Assembly: GCA_964477345.1 (NCBI GenBank)
Contig: CAYZDL010000007.1
Location: forward strand, 1 to 64,000
DNA from: JAJZEO01 sp964477345
Lineage (GTDB): Bacteria; Chlamydiota; Chlamydiia; Chlamydiales; 2-12-FULL-49-11
Direction: 5' to 3'
Length of the DNA: 64,000 nucleotides
Each line of letters opens with the position of its first letter. The first letter of the stretch is position 1. Positions 26,941 through 34,808 of this stretch are shown in pieces. The position numbers and the translations under genes were made by a program. The notes beneath the pieces are model-generated. The model had not been told where the DNA came from, ran no database searches, and saw only the letters and a list, made by a program, of their open reading frames with translations.

Positions 26941-28011
26941 TTAAAAATGATTTGTTGTGATTAAGGAAATGAGTTTTTTTATCGGTAATTTTGTTGGCAT
27001 TGGTTTATTAATAATAAGTGCCACATGAAGTTCATCTTGTGGAACAAAAAAAACGACTCCGTGATCACAGGAAAATGAGTAAGTACACCTGCCAAAGAGA
27101 AATTCTCGATGAAGTGGACCTGTAACGGAGACCATTTCATTAGTTTTATGTGAGTGGAGTGTGACAAATTCTTTAGTCTGATCGAGAAGAGACTGTGTGC
27201 ATTCCATTAGATCGACAACTGTAGTAGAGATGTCAGCAAAACCGCGACGAAATGAGAGGTGATCGAGCCTTTTTTTACTTCCATCCGATTCATAAAGAGT
27301 TGCGGTGTTAGTTTCTTGTTTGAGAAGAGTTTCTCCTAGGATTGCTGAGAGAAGTCGAAAATTTGCATTAGATTCAAATCGGTGCGTTCCCGGTTTAAAA
27401 AGAAGAGGGTGTTTGAAAATTTGGTCTAAAATCATCCTTGTTGAAAGATCATCCAAAATTGGTGATAAGCCCATTTCAAATTGAGTGAACCCTGAGGTGT
27501 GATGAAGCAGCATGGATAGGGTAATCTCCGACAAATAAGGAGATTTAACACAATAGGAGGGGAAAAAATAGTCGAGTGGATCGTCAAGGGAGAAGAGTCC
27601 CTCTTCAATTTTCGAATAGAAAAGACGGGTAGTGAAGAGTTCGCTTAAACGGCCGCAATGGTAATAAGTCGATTCGGTATTTCGTTTTTTTGTTTCGATG
27701 TCGAAAAAGCCATACCCTTTTCGTAAAAGAGTCTCTCCCTTTTTCCTGATGAGAATCGATCCATAGAGACCACTTTCGGTCAATAGGGTATCGATTTTTT
27801 CAATCGAGGGTGTCGACACGATTTCAATTTGAGAAAAGCCAAATTTCGAGAGGAGTTTTTCGATTCTAGTGACTGTCATAAAGCGGGTCGGAGAAATCAA
27901 ATCCTTCAATTCCGACATCTCTTTTGGATTCGCTGTCTGAATTGAGGTAACGCGCCCTTCATCTACATCGAGCGTCCCCATTTGGCCATGATTGATAAAT
28001 GTGAATCTCAT
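26941..28011 (-). CDS. Serine beta-lactamase-fold protein lacking the catalytic Ser/Lys
   Basis: The region from about residue 85 resembles the beta-lactamase/class C penicillin-binding family: GYGFFDIETKKRNTESTYYH, then the position of the SxxK motif, EGLFSLDDPLDYFFP, LSMLLHHTSGFTQ and FESNANFRLLSAILGE. However, the SxxK nucleophile motif is replaced: aligned on the following FT, the sequence reads GRLSELFTT, with Arg and Glu where Ser and Lys belong. It is therefore probably non-catalytic. The N-terminal 80 residues are unrecognised; there is no signal peptide. Its place 14 bases ahead of murA suggests a peptidoglycan-related binding or regulatory role, which is inference. Confidence 0.7.
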   Translation of the reverse strand: MRFTFINHGQMGTLDVDEGRVTSIQTANPKEMSELKDLISPTRFMTVTRIEKLLSKFGFSQIEIVSTPSIEKIDTLLTESGLYGSILIRKKGETLLRKGYGFFDIETKKRNTESTYYHCGRLSELFTTRLFYSKIEEGLFSLDDPLDYFFPSYCVKSPYLSEITLSMLLHHTSGFTQFEMGLSPILDDLSTRMILDQIFKHPLLFKPGTHRFESNANFRLLSAILGETLLKQETNTATLYESDGSKKRLDHLSFRRGFADISTTVVDLMECTQSLLDQTKEFVTLHSHKTNEMVSVTGPLHREFLFGRCTYSFSCDHGVVFFVPQDELHVALIINKPMPTKLPIKKLISLITTNHF

Positions 28012-28028
28012 TCTTTTGTATGATACTT

Positions 28029-28188
28029 AAGTAAATTTAAAAATTGGGAATTTTAGAAGCCGGCATCTGCATATTTTTACTCCGCTGTATAGCCCATGTT
28101 TCTTACAGGGGACGGCTTTGCGTTCAGCTAATGTCTGGTAAAAATCTGCAGTTCTATCATCGAAAATTGCCAATTTTTAAATTTACTT
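28029..28188. mobile_element. MITE-like palindromic element A, 26-bp terminal inverted repeats
   Basis: Arms 28029-28054 and 28163-28184 extended to 28188 are inverted copies with one mismatch in 26 bases (AAGTAAATTTAAAAATTGG, then a variable base). A second inner inverted pair is at 28066-28080 and 28138-28151 (core GTAAAAATCTGCA). The element has no coding capacity. It lies between the divergent beta-lactamase-like and adenylate cyclase genes, so it could also form a large hairpin affecting their promoters. The inner sequences resemble element B at 33553-33723. Confidence 0.65.
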
Positions 28189-28239
28189 CCGTATAAATGA
28201 AATTGTATTATATGGAAATAGATTCGTTGAGAGGATTGG

Positions 28240-30768
28240 GTGAAATTAAAGACTCGGCTATTCATTTTCGTTGCAATTGTATTCATCGTGATGCAGGGGG
28301 CTTCTATTTTATGGACATATAGCTCAGTGACTAGGCATGTCGAAAAAGTACGGGTTAAAATCGAAAGAGAGATCAGGAGTACAAATGCCAAGCTAGTCGA
28401 AAATTATTTGGCATTCCTCTCTCTTGCGATCACTCAAGAAGAGCTTAGAATTAACACGCTATTTAGCAGAATTGAAGAATACAATTGGTTAAAGACCCGT
28501 TATGCTCCCACCGATTACAATTTTGAAACAAACCAGTGGGCCAGCTCAGTGACTCTTCTAACGACCAATAATTGGCTTGATTTTATCCAAACGACAGTTC
28601 GAGAAAAGTTGACATCGTGTTTGATGATGCGGCCGCCTTTTTTGCACGATGTTTTTCTCATTCCTCTAAATGAGGATATCAATTTAGTGGTTGAGCAAGA
28701 GAAAAATGGTAACTTGAATGTCTATATCGGTGTTCCTTTTTGGTCGAATGAAATTGGAAAATCTTTTCAGCTAGGACAGCACGATGTGTCTTTTAGTATT
28801 GAGACATTAAGGAACAATTGGTTGTTGTTCACTCCTCAACAACTCCTCGAATTGAATCTAGACGAGCTTAAGGGACGAAATTTTATCCCCCCCTCTGGCC
28901 CTTTTGCCCCTACGGTCAACGTCCAAAATCAAGAGATTTATAAAAATTTAGTCGATTCAACGATCAAATCGATTCTCACCGTCCGTAAAAAGTTACTTGA
29001 TCAGTCCGAAATTTTGGAAAAAGCACGCGATTATGGGTGGATAAAGGGGAGTGTTGATAAGCAAATTGCCTCGGGGCAGGAGCGATTTACTCGTGGGATT
29101 GATTTATGCGATAGTTACTTGTGTAAGTATTTAAAAGGGAATGCTAGGGATCAATCCTGGGCCCAAATACACGATTGGCAGGAGAGGGATGATCAAAACC
29201 GATTGATTTGGGAACTGGGAGCTGTTACTGGTACAGGGGTCTGGTTTTTTGATCCTTTTAGTCGATTTGCTCCCAAAGGACTCGCTTCGTTTCCCAAATC
29301 GGAAACAGCTATAAAACGGCAAATTTCGAATGCTGTTGGATATGCAGTTTACACCAAGGATATCTTTTTCGATTCTCGCGTCTCAATTCAAGGGGATTGT
29401 AAGCCCGAAATAACCTCAGGTCAGGTCAACACTTGTCTTCCCTCTACTTTCAAAATTATCCAGCCTTTGAAAGATACCTCCGCGATCTTCATTGTCAATA
29501 CTCTTATGTATGGATACATGGAGTCGGATAAAAAACTTCCGAATTATGGAACGTTAAGCTTGGGGGTCAATATTGCTACTATTCTCGAACAGTTAGCTCT
29601 TATTTGTCCCGATAACGTTCTATTTCTCCCCGAAAATGGCGATCCAATCATGTTTGATACGAATGGGAGGAAGATTGATCTGACTCATGATGAGAAGATG
29701 ATTTTGCAAAAATTGTCAGATAAAAAGGAAGGGATCGTTACCGATACCGATGGTAAAGAGTATTACTACTATCATGTCATCGATATCATAAGAGATGACG
29801 GGCATGTTTTCATCATTCAATACAGAGACAGTGTCTACAAACAAATTACCCAACTCGAGCAACAAGCTCACAATTTCCTCTATGCGGTAACGGTACAAGT
29901 ATTATTGTCTGGGATTCTTTTTCTTGCTGTGGTTCTTTTCGCTGTCAATTTCTTCATTAAACGAATGATAAGGCCGATTGTCGATCTTGTCGGTTTCACT
30001 GACGCAGTCGCTTTAGGAGATCTTGAGAAAGTTCAGGTTTCTCAAAAAGATAAGCTAAGAAAAGATGAGATAGGGGCTCTTGTCGGCTCTTTTGAGCAGA
30101 TGGTCGAGAAGATGAAAGAGGGGAATCAAGTTCGTGCCCTCCTCCATAAAATCGTCAATAAAGAAGTGGCCGATAAAATTCTTTCTCAAGGGGTTGTGCT
30201 GGGGGGAGAAGTCAGAAAAGTTGCGATCCTTTTTTCAGATATTCGTCATTTTACCCACATTTCAGAGAACATGGCTCCACAAGATGTTTTAGCGATGCTC
30301 AACGATTGTTTGAATATTCTATCAGGAGTGATCGACGACCACAAAGGGGTGATCGACAAATATGTTGGAGATGAGATCATGGCCTTCTTTGGGGCTCCTG
30401 TTGAGATGGAAAATCCCACCTTGCAAGCGGTTCTTTGTGCTATGACGATGATGCGCGTCCTTCGAGAATGGAACCGACATCGCGAATCAATCAATTATTG
30501 CCAACTTAAAATCGGTATTGGTATCCACGTAGGGGATGTGATCGCTGGAAATATGGGGGCTGAAAATCATCTAAATTACACTGTGCTTGGTCACAACGTC
30601 AATTTAGCCTCTAGGCTTTGTGATCATGCCGGGGAGATGGAAATTTTGATCACACAGCAAGTGCTCGATTATCCTGGGGTCAGAGCAAATATTGAGTTTG
30701 AAGCGGTGCCAGAGGCAATATTCAAAGGGATCTCGCAACCCATTCCCATCTTCAAAGTTAAGTACTAA
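28240..30768 (+). CDS. Membrane-bound class III adenylate cyclase with periplasmic sensor and HAMP
   Basis: The 842-aa product has TM1 at about residues 6-26, a large extracytoplasmic region of about 520 residues, TM2 at about 547-572, a HAMP segment, and a C-terminal cyclase domain from about residue 655. Metal-binding aspartates are in VAILFSDIRHFTHIS and VIDKYVGDEIMAFFG; the later NYTVLGHNVNLASRL supplies the Asn/Arg transition-state region. It should make cAMP in response to an external signal. Such cyclases are, to my knowledge, found in environmental chlamydiae but not in Chlamydia. The start is GTG at 28240 with GAGAGG upstream. A histidine kinase follows after 70 bases, so the two may be linked functionally. 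Confidence 0.9.
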   Translation: MKLKTRLFIFVAIVFIVMQGASILWTYSSVTRHVEKVRVKIEREIRSTNAKLVENYLAFLSLAITQEELRINTLFSRIEEYNWLKTRYAPTDYNFETNQWASSVTLLTTNNWLDFIQTTVREKLTSCLMMRPPFLHDVFLIPLNEDINLVVEQEKNGNLNVYIGVPFWSNEIGKSFQLGQHDVSFSIETLRNNWLLFTPQQLLELNLDELKGRNFIPPSGPFAPTVNVQNQEIYKNLVDSTIKSILTVRKKLLDQSEILEKARDYGWIKGSVDKQIASGQERFTRGIDLCDSYLCKYLKGNARDQSWAQIHDWQERDDQNRLIWELGAVTGTGVWFFDPFSRFAPKGLASFPKSETAIKRQISNAVGYAVYTKDIFFDSRVSIQGDCKPEITSGQVNTCLPSTFKIIQPLKDTSAIFIVNTLMYGYMESDKKLPNYGTLSLGVNIATILEQLALICPDNVLFLPENGDPIMFDTNGRKIDLTHDEKMILQKLSDKKEGIVTDTDGKEYYYYHVIDIIRDDGHVFIIQYRDSVYKQITQLEQQAHNFLYAVTVQVLLSGILFLAVVLFAVNFFIKRMIRPIVDLVGFTDAVALGDLEKVQVSQKDKLRKDEIGALVGSFEQMVEKMKEGNQVRALLHKIVNKEVADKILSQGVVLGGEVRKVAILFSDIRHFTHISENMAPQDVLAMLNDCLNILSGVIDDHKGVIDKYVGDEIMAFFGAPVEMENPTLQAVLCAMTMMRVLREWNRHRESINYCQLKIGIGIHVGDVIAGNMGAENHLNYTVLGHNVNLASRLCDHAGEMEILITQQVLDYPGVRANIEFEAVPEAIFKGISQPIPIFKVKY

Positions 30769-30788
30769 ATCATTGCCTTTGCCCCTGC

Positions 30789-30815
30789 CCGATTTTCCCC
30801 TGGAAAGAAAATCGG
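30789..30815 (+). promoter_or_regulatory. 9-bp perfect stem-loop between the adenylate cyclase and histidine kinase genes
   Basis: CCGATTTTC (30789-30797) pairs with GAAAATCGG (30807-30815) across a 9-base loop. There is no T-run, so it is not a classical intrinsic terminator. It lies 23 bases before the kinase ATG and may stabilise or attenuate a shared transcript. Confidence 0.5.
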
Positions 30816-30838
30816 CCTCAGGCTCATGATAGTTGTCT

Positions 30839-31990
30839 ATGTTTGTCGAATTGGGAATGGCTGTTAGTTTGATTGGTTTTGGGGGGTGGCTATATCTGCG
30901 TCCTCTCAAGAAAAGCTTAGGGGAAATCTCTGACCGTGCCAAACTCTTTTCCCTCAGGGGAGAGATCTTATTTGCCGAAAAGAAAGCCATCTTAGAGAAT
31001 ATCGATGAGGGGATTATCACTTGCGATCGAGAAGGGAGAATCTCTTTTCTCAATACCCGCGCACAACTTCTCCTCGGCTTAAAAAACAGCTCAATATTAT
31101 CAAAAAAAATCCTTGAAGTGATTGCGACAAGCGATAACCAAATTTTTAAAGAGATCGGAAAATTAGTGACTCAGGTGCTCGATCAAGAGGGTAGGGCTCG
31201 AACTTTTTTGGCCTCAAATGAAACAAATATGACCCATTTAGAGATTGTCGTAGTCCCGTCGCAAGACCAGCATGGCCTCAGCATCATTTTGAAAGACCGA
31301 TCCAATCAGCAGAAAATGATCGAAATGGGGAAAGAATTTATCGCCAATGCCTCCCACGAGCTTCGGACCCCGATCACCATTATTCGGGGGTTTGCTGAGA
31401 CATTGATAGATCTAAGAGAAATCTCTGAAGAAATGTTCGACTCGATTATGGGAAAAATCATTCGTAATTGCGAAAGAATGGAAGTATTGGTGAAAAATCT
31501 CCTTACGCTTGCCGATCTTGATTCTACCAGAGTTCAAATGAAAGAGTCTGAGTTGATCTCAATCATCGATGATGTCTGCTACACTCTTCTTAATGTCAGT
31601 CCTGAAGCTGAGATCGAACAATTGCATAATAAAGACCAGGTCGATATTTGGGGAGACCCCTCTCTCCTTGAACTGGCGATTTTTAATTTATTGAAAAATG
31701 CAGTGAAATATTCCGAATCGTCAGCCAAGATCACCATTACTGTTGATGCAAGAGAGGAATCGGTCCAAATTAATGTGCAAGATCAAGGAATAGGAATTGC
31801 CGAAAGTGAATTGACAAAGATCTTTGATCGGTTTTACACCGTCGACAAAAGCCATTCACGAAAGATGGGCGGTGCGGGCCTTGGTCTTGCCATTGTAAAA
31901 ACGGTAATAGAACAACACCAAGGGAAAATCTGGGCTACCTCACAAGTTGGGGTCGGAACGACTTTCCATATTCTTCTCCCCCGATTGTAG
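30839..31990 (+). CDS. PhoR-type sensor histidine kinase with PAS domain
   Basis: The 383-aa kinase has one short N-terminal hydrophobic segment (ELGMAVSLIGFGGWLYL), a PAS-like domain (ILENIDEGIITCDREGRISF), a dimerisation/phosphoacceptor helix with His in NASHELRTPITIIRGF, and a complete HATPase domain (FNLLKNAVKYS, DQGIGIAESEL, IFDRFYTVD, GGAGLGLAIVKTV). No response regulator is adjacent, so its partner must lie elsewhere. I use the ATG at 30839, since the frame's TTG two codons earlier has no advantage. The last 51 bases overlap the convergent gene on the minus strand. Confidence 0.9.
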   Translation: MFVELGMAVSLIGFGGWLYLRPLKKSLGEISDRAKLFSLRGEILFAEKKAILENIDEGIITCDREGRISFLNTRAQLLLGLKNSSILSKKILEVIATSDNQIFKEIGKLVTQVLDQEGRARTFLASNETNMTHLEIVVVPSQDQHGLSIILKDRSNQQKMIEMGKEFIANASHELRTPITIIRGFAETLIDLREISEEMFDSIMGKIIRNCERMEVLVKNLLTLADLDSTRVQMKESELISIIDDVCYTLLNVSPEAEIEQLHNKDQVDIWGDPSLLELAIFNLLKNAVKYSESSAKITITVDAREESVQINVQDQGIGIAESELTKIFDRFYTVDKSHSRKMGGAGLGLAIVKTVIEQHQGKIWATSQVGVGTTFHILLPRL

Positions 31991-32785
31991 CTTGATGGCG
32001 ACCAAAACATCACCTTCGCGCCCTTCGATCACTTGTTGAACTTTAGGTTTGGCAGTAAAATCGAAATATTTCTTTAATTGAGAAAGATTGTGTTTCGACA
32101 AAAAATTCGAAAATTCTTCTTCGGGGAGAATTGATTGTTTGGTTGTTTCGGTATAGTAACGATCTTCTTCACACTTCAGAAGATCGTTTGTGACAGAGCT
32201 TCCAAAGAAGGCCTCTAGTACAGTGGTAGAGGCGAATCTGGAAAAGAGGGGTAGCTGTCCTGGTTTTCCAATTGCGATGTAATCAGTTAGAGAGGGGAAA
32301 GAGCCTCCCTTAAGCATTTGATACCAAGCCTCATCGAGATCATCATTGTCAAAAGAGATGGTGTGTAGCTCAATCTGTTCTTGAAGAAGAGGAAAAATCA
32401 CCTCGGAAATTCGCTCAGCAAGCATCTTCTCATAGTAGGGAGCTTCGGAATAAAGACGATCAATCAAGGTTTCAAAGCATTTTTTGATCTCTTTGTCAGA
32501 CTCTTTTGAAAGGAAAAGCTTGGAACTCTCTTTATCACAATTAAATCGTGGTGATTGGTAAACCTTTTCTGAACGGTCGTGCTCTTGTTGCTCATCTTTA
32601 CCCTCTTCTTTGGTTTGAGTAGCGTAGCGCTTGACTTCGATTTTTGAGTAGGCATCACTGAGAGCTAACATATGAGAGATAAAGCCTTTTGAGCTGATTT
32701 GTGTAGAAATCAGATTGACTGACAAAGAAGACCAGGTCAGAGCGATCACAGTGATAAAAATGGCGACAAAAGGGATTGCATTCAT
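31940..32785 (-). CDS. Pseudopilin-operon membrane protein of unknown function
   Basis: The 281-aa protein has a single N-terminal membrane anchor (MNAIPFVAIFITVIALTWSS) and a large soluble, acidic domain. It is the last gene of a minus-strand operon with a pseudopilin-like protein; its ATG overlaps that gene's stop (TGATG). Size and place are reminiscent of large minor pseudopilins (GspK-like) of type II secretion systems, but no prepilin Glu+5 motif of the FTLIE type is seen, so this stays a guess. The 3' end overlaps the histidine kinase gene on the other strand by 51 bases. Confidence 0.6.
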   Translation of the reverse strand: MNAIPFVAIFITVIALTWSSLSVNLISTQISSKGFISHMLALSDAYSKIEVKRYATQTKEEGKDEQQEHDRSEKVYQSPRFNCDKESSKLFLSKESDKEIKKCFETLIDRLYSEAPYYEKMLAERISEVIFPLLQEQIELHTISFDNDDLDEAWYQMLKGGSFPSLTDYIAIGKPGQLPLFSRFASTTVLEAFFGSSVTNDLLKCEEDRYYTETTKQSILPEEEFSNFLSKHNLSQLKKYFDFTAKPKVQQVIEGREGDVLVAIKLQSGEKNMESRSDPNL

Positions 32786-33309
32786 CAGCTATTACTCTCT
32801 TTCTTAGGAGGTAAAATGAAGGCAAAAGGAAGAGGGTGTTTTGTCAAATCAGTGGTGAGTATTCGGAGTACTGAAGGGTTTTTATTATCAAATTTAACCT
32901 CTGCGATACCGCTTAAAAGGATCTCTTCGCGTACCTCATCACCCTCTTTGGAAAAAGTGGTTAGAATGATCTCCCCCTCTTTTAATTCAATCTCACCACG
33001 CCGTTCACCAGAAAAAATTCTTTCCCGATCCAAGCCATTCTCGTAAGTAAACGAAACTACGGAGAAAGTATCGCTCCCTACTTGCCTCTCTTCCACTTGA
33101 AAGCCATCACCGGACAAGTGTTCAACTACCGAAGTCACTCTCTCGTAGAAGTATTGATTTCTCATTGTCTGTAGACGAGCCTCTTCGGTTTTTGCAAGCA
33201 TCTTCGAGGAAATACTAAGATTTGAAAAAACAACGGAGAAACAAACGGCAAGGATACCAAAGGCAATACACACTTCAATTAAGGTGAGTGGCCTTCGTTT
33301 AATCTTCAT
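32785..33309 (-). CDS. Type II/IV pseudopilin-like protein with Pro at the cleavage position
   Basis: The 174-aa protein begins MKIKRRPLTLIEVCIAFGIL, a class III prepilin-type leader: basic residues, then a TLIEV core with Glu at +5 and a hydrophobic helix. The residue at -1 is Pro instead of the usual Gly. The soluble remainder is beta-rich and acidic, as in minor pseudopilins. It is coupled by ATGA overlap to the small gene upstream and overlaps the next gene downstream, so the three form an operon. A role in a type II secretion pseudopilus is inferred; cleavage by a standard prepilin peptidase is doubtful given Pro(-1). Confidence 0.7.
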   Translation of the reverse strand: MKIKRRPLTLIEVCIAFGILAVCFSVVFSNLSISSKMLAKTEEARLQTMRNQYFYERVTSVVEHLSGDGFQVEERQVGSDTFSVVSFTYENGLDRERIFSGERRGEIELKEGEIILTTFSKEGDEVREEILLSGIAEVKFDNKNPSVLRILTTDLTKHPLPFAFILPPKKESNS

Positions 33310-33506
33310 AATATTCTTTGAAAGTAGATGATGAAGAGAGTTGGGTCGTTGAAAGGGGAGTTCGAGATTTTACCGCATCCATGGTAAGGATGGGTACGTG
33401 TTTGGAATGCAAGGTTCATATTATCAATCGATTCTGTAGGCAAACAAATGGGATCATCTTCTACATCCAAAATTTTATTTATAAGCCCTTTGGAGATTAG
33501 TTTCAT
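33306..33506 (-). CDS. Small hypothetical protein at the head of the pseudopilin operon
   Basis: This is a 66-codon open frame starting with ATG and a good AAAGGGAT ribosome-binding site about eight bases upstream. It ends in an ATGA overlap with the pseudopilin-like gene. These two signals are the main evidence that it is real; the product has no recognised domain, no signal peptide and no transmembrane helix, and holds one CG-rich patch (HPYHGCGK). It may serve mainly to couple translation, or be the decayed tail of a longer gene. Confidence 0.42.
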   Translation of the reverse strand: MKLISKGLINKILDVEDDPICLPTESIDNMNLAFQTRTHPYHGCGKISNSPFNDPTLFIIYFQRIL

Positions 33507-33552
33507 AGTACATCCCTTTAAATGAAAGAGATCATATCAAGAAAGTTGAATA

Positions 33553-33723
33553 TATACCAAAACAACTTGAAGAATTGGTTTTTTCATCACCAGCATTTGC
33601 AGATTTTCGCCCAGTTCTACCGCCCCTGTCTTCAATAGGGGGATGCTTTGGCAGACTGACGCCAGGCAAAAATCTGCGATGTCGACTTCAAAAATTCCGA
33701 ATTCTTCAAACTGTTTAAGTATA
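33553..33723. mobile_element. MITE-like palindromic element B, about 60-bp imperfect inverted arms
   Basis: Left arm 33553-33618 and right arm 33661-33723 are imperfect inverted copies: the outer part shares TATAC, AAACA and TTGAAGAATT, and the inner part shares GCAGATTTT. A GC-rich hairpin (CGCCCCTG with AGGGGG) lies in the centre. On its minus strand the sequence starting GAATTTTTGAAG resembles element A (28029-28188). A 65-codon open frame across it is most likely an accident. It separates the pseudopilin operon from the inactive GH18 gene. Confidence 0.62.
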
Positions 33724-33756
33724 CACAAACACACTGCTCTTTATGGACAAAGGCTC

Positions 33757-34743
33757 TTATAGTGCGACTGAGGGATAAAGGACTGCTCCACCAAGGCCTC
33801 TCTTTTTGGCAGATGCAATTTTTTCAGAGAGGTCAGGATCTTCTAAACCAAGTGCCAAATTAAAAAGATTAGGGTCTGACAATGTTGTTTGAACATTTGG
33901 ATTGGAGAGTAGGGTAACTTCAGAAAGTCCATTAGAAAGAAGAAAATTAATCCATCTATAATAATCGTGATCATTGAGCATGTCTGGGTATCTGTGGGCA
34001 ACAATATCGGGGCTTAAAGAGCCGGAGCATTGCATGGTGATCAGAAAATCGGGATTACCTTGGCTAACCACGTGCTTCCTGTAGTAATAAATAAGAAATT
34101 CAATATTTCTAAAATCCATATAAGCATCATTTTGAGATATATCGGTGCCTAGTGTTTGCCCTGGAAACTTCCAATCAAAATCGATCCCATCAAATCCATA
34201 AGAAGTAATAAATTCATAGGAGAGTTTAATGAAAGCTTGCATGCTTTGGAGATTGGAGACCATATCATGGAATTTTGTTGCCGAAATCGAACTATACGCG
34301 GTCCCCCCATGAGTCCAACTCCATCCACCATAGCTCATCATTACTTTAAGGGCGGGATTTGAATTCTTAAGCTTTTGAAGTTGTTTAAAACATTCGGGAT
34401 CAGTGAGATAGAGGTCCGGTGGTTTGCCAGTAAAGCAATCATTTGGGAGCATCATGTAAGTACCCCAAATAAGTGGATTTTCCTTCGGAAAGTGCAAGCT
34501 ACTGCTATCTAGAAAAGGATCATGGGGTAGGTCTCCATAATTGGCATTAGGGGGAGTAGTATAAGTACATCCAGTGTTAGGACTTAAATCAGGATGGGGT
34601 TCAACTCCAAACATTAGATGAGCATAAATTATCCGGTCTAAGCCTTTGGGATAAGCCGAAGGAGAATTGTATTTTTCCCCCTCTATAAATTGGGCCCAGT
34701 TGACATAAAAACCAATGTTTCTAAAATTTTGCTTGTTTGCCAT
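33757..34743 (-). CDS. GH18 chitinase-family protein with catalytic Glu replaced by Lys
   Basis: The 328-aa product starts directly at the first barrel strand (FRNIGFYVNWAQF), with no signal peptide. Family motifs are present: VMMSYGGWSWTHGG (strand 3) and the catalytic strand 4, DGIDFDWK, where residue 192 is Lys rather than the proton-donating Glu of DxxDxDxE. The distal barrel (strands 6-8) is short, ending in GLGGAVLYPS. It is a clear paralogue of the intact chitinase at 61660. It should not hydrolyse chitin but could bind sugars (a chi-lectin); binding is inference. The lack of a signal suggests an intracellular, type III-secreted or otherwise exported protein. Confidence 0.82.
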   Translation of the reverse strand: MANKQNFRNIGFYVNWAQFIEGEKYNSPSAYPKGLDRIIYAHLMFGVEPHPDLSPNTGCTYTTPPNANYGDLPHDPFLDSSSLHFPKENPLIWGTYMMLPNDCFTGKPPDLYLTDPECFKQLQKLKNSNPALKVMMSYGGWSWTHGGTAYSSISATKFHDMVSNLQSMQAFIKLSYEFITSYGFDGIDFDWKFPGQTLGTDISQNDAYMDFRNIEFLIYYYRKHVVSQGNPDFLITMQCSGSLSPDIVAHRYPDMLNDHDYYRWINFLLSNGLSEVTLLSNPNVQTTLSDPNLFNLALGLEDPDLSEKIASAKKRGLGGAVLYPSVAL

Positions 34744-34808
34744 AATATATTATCCAATCTTACCAATCTTTATTATATCAGATGATAGTTAATTAGAGAG
34801 TAGGCTTA

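Noticed and set aside
33537..33734. 65-codon minus-strand open frame as a gene
   Set aside because: It coincides almost exactly with palindromic element B and has no ribosome-binding site or domain.
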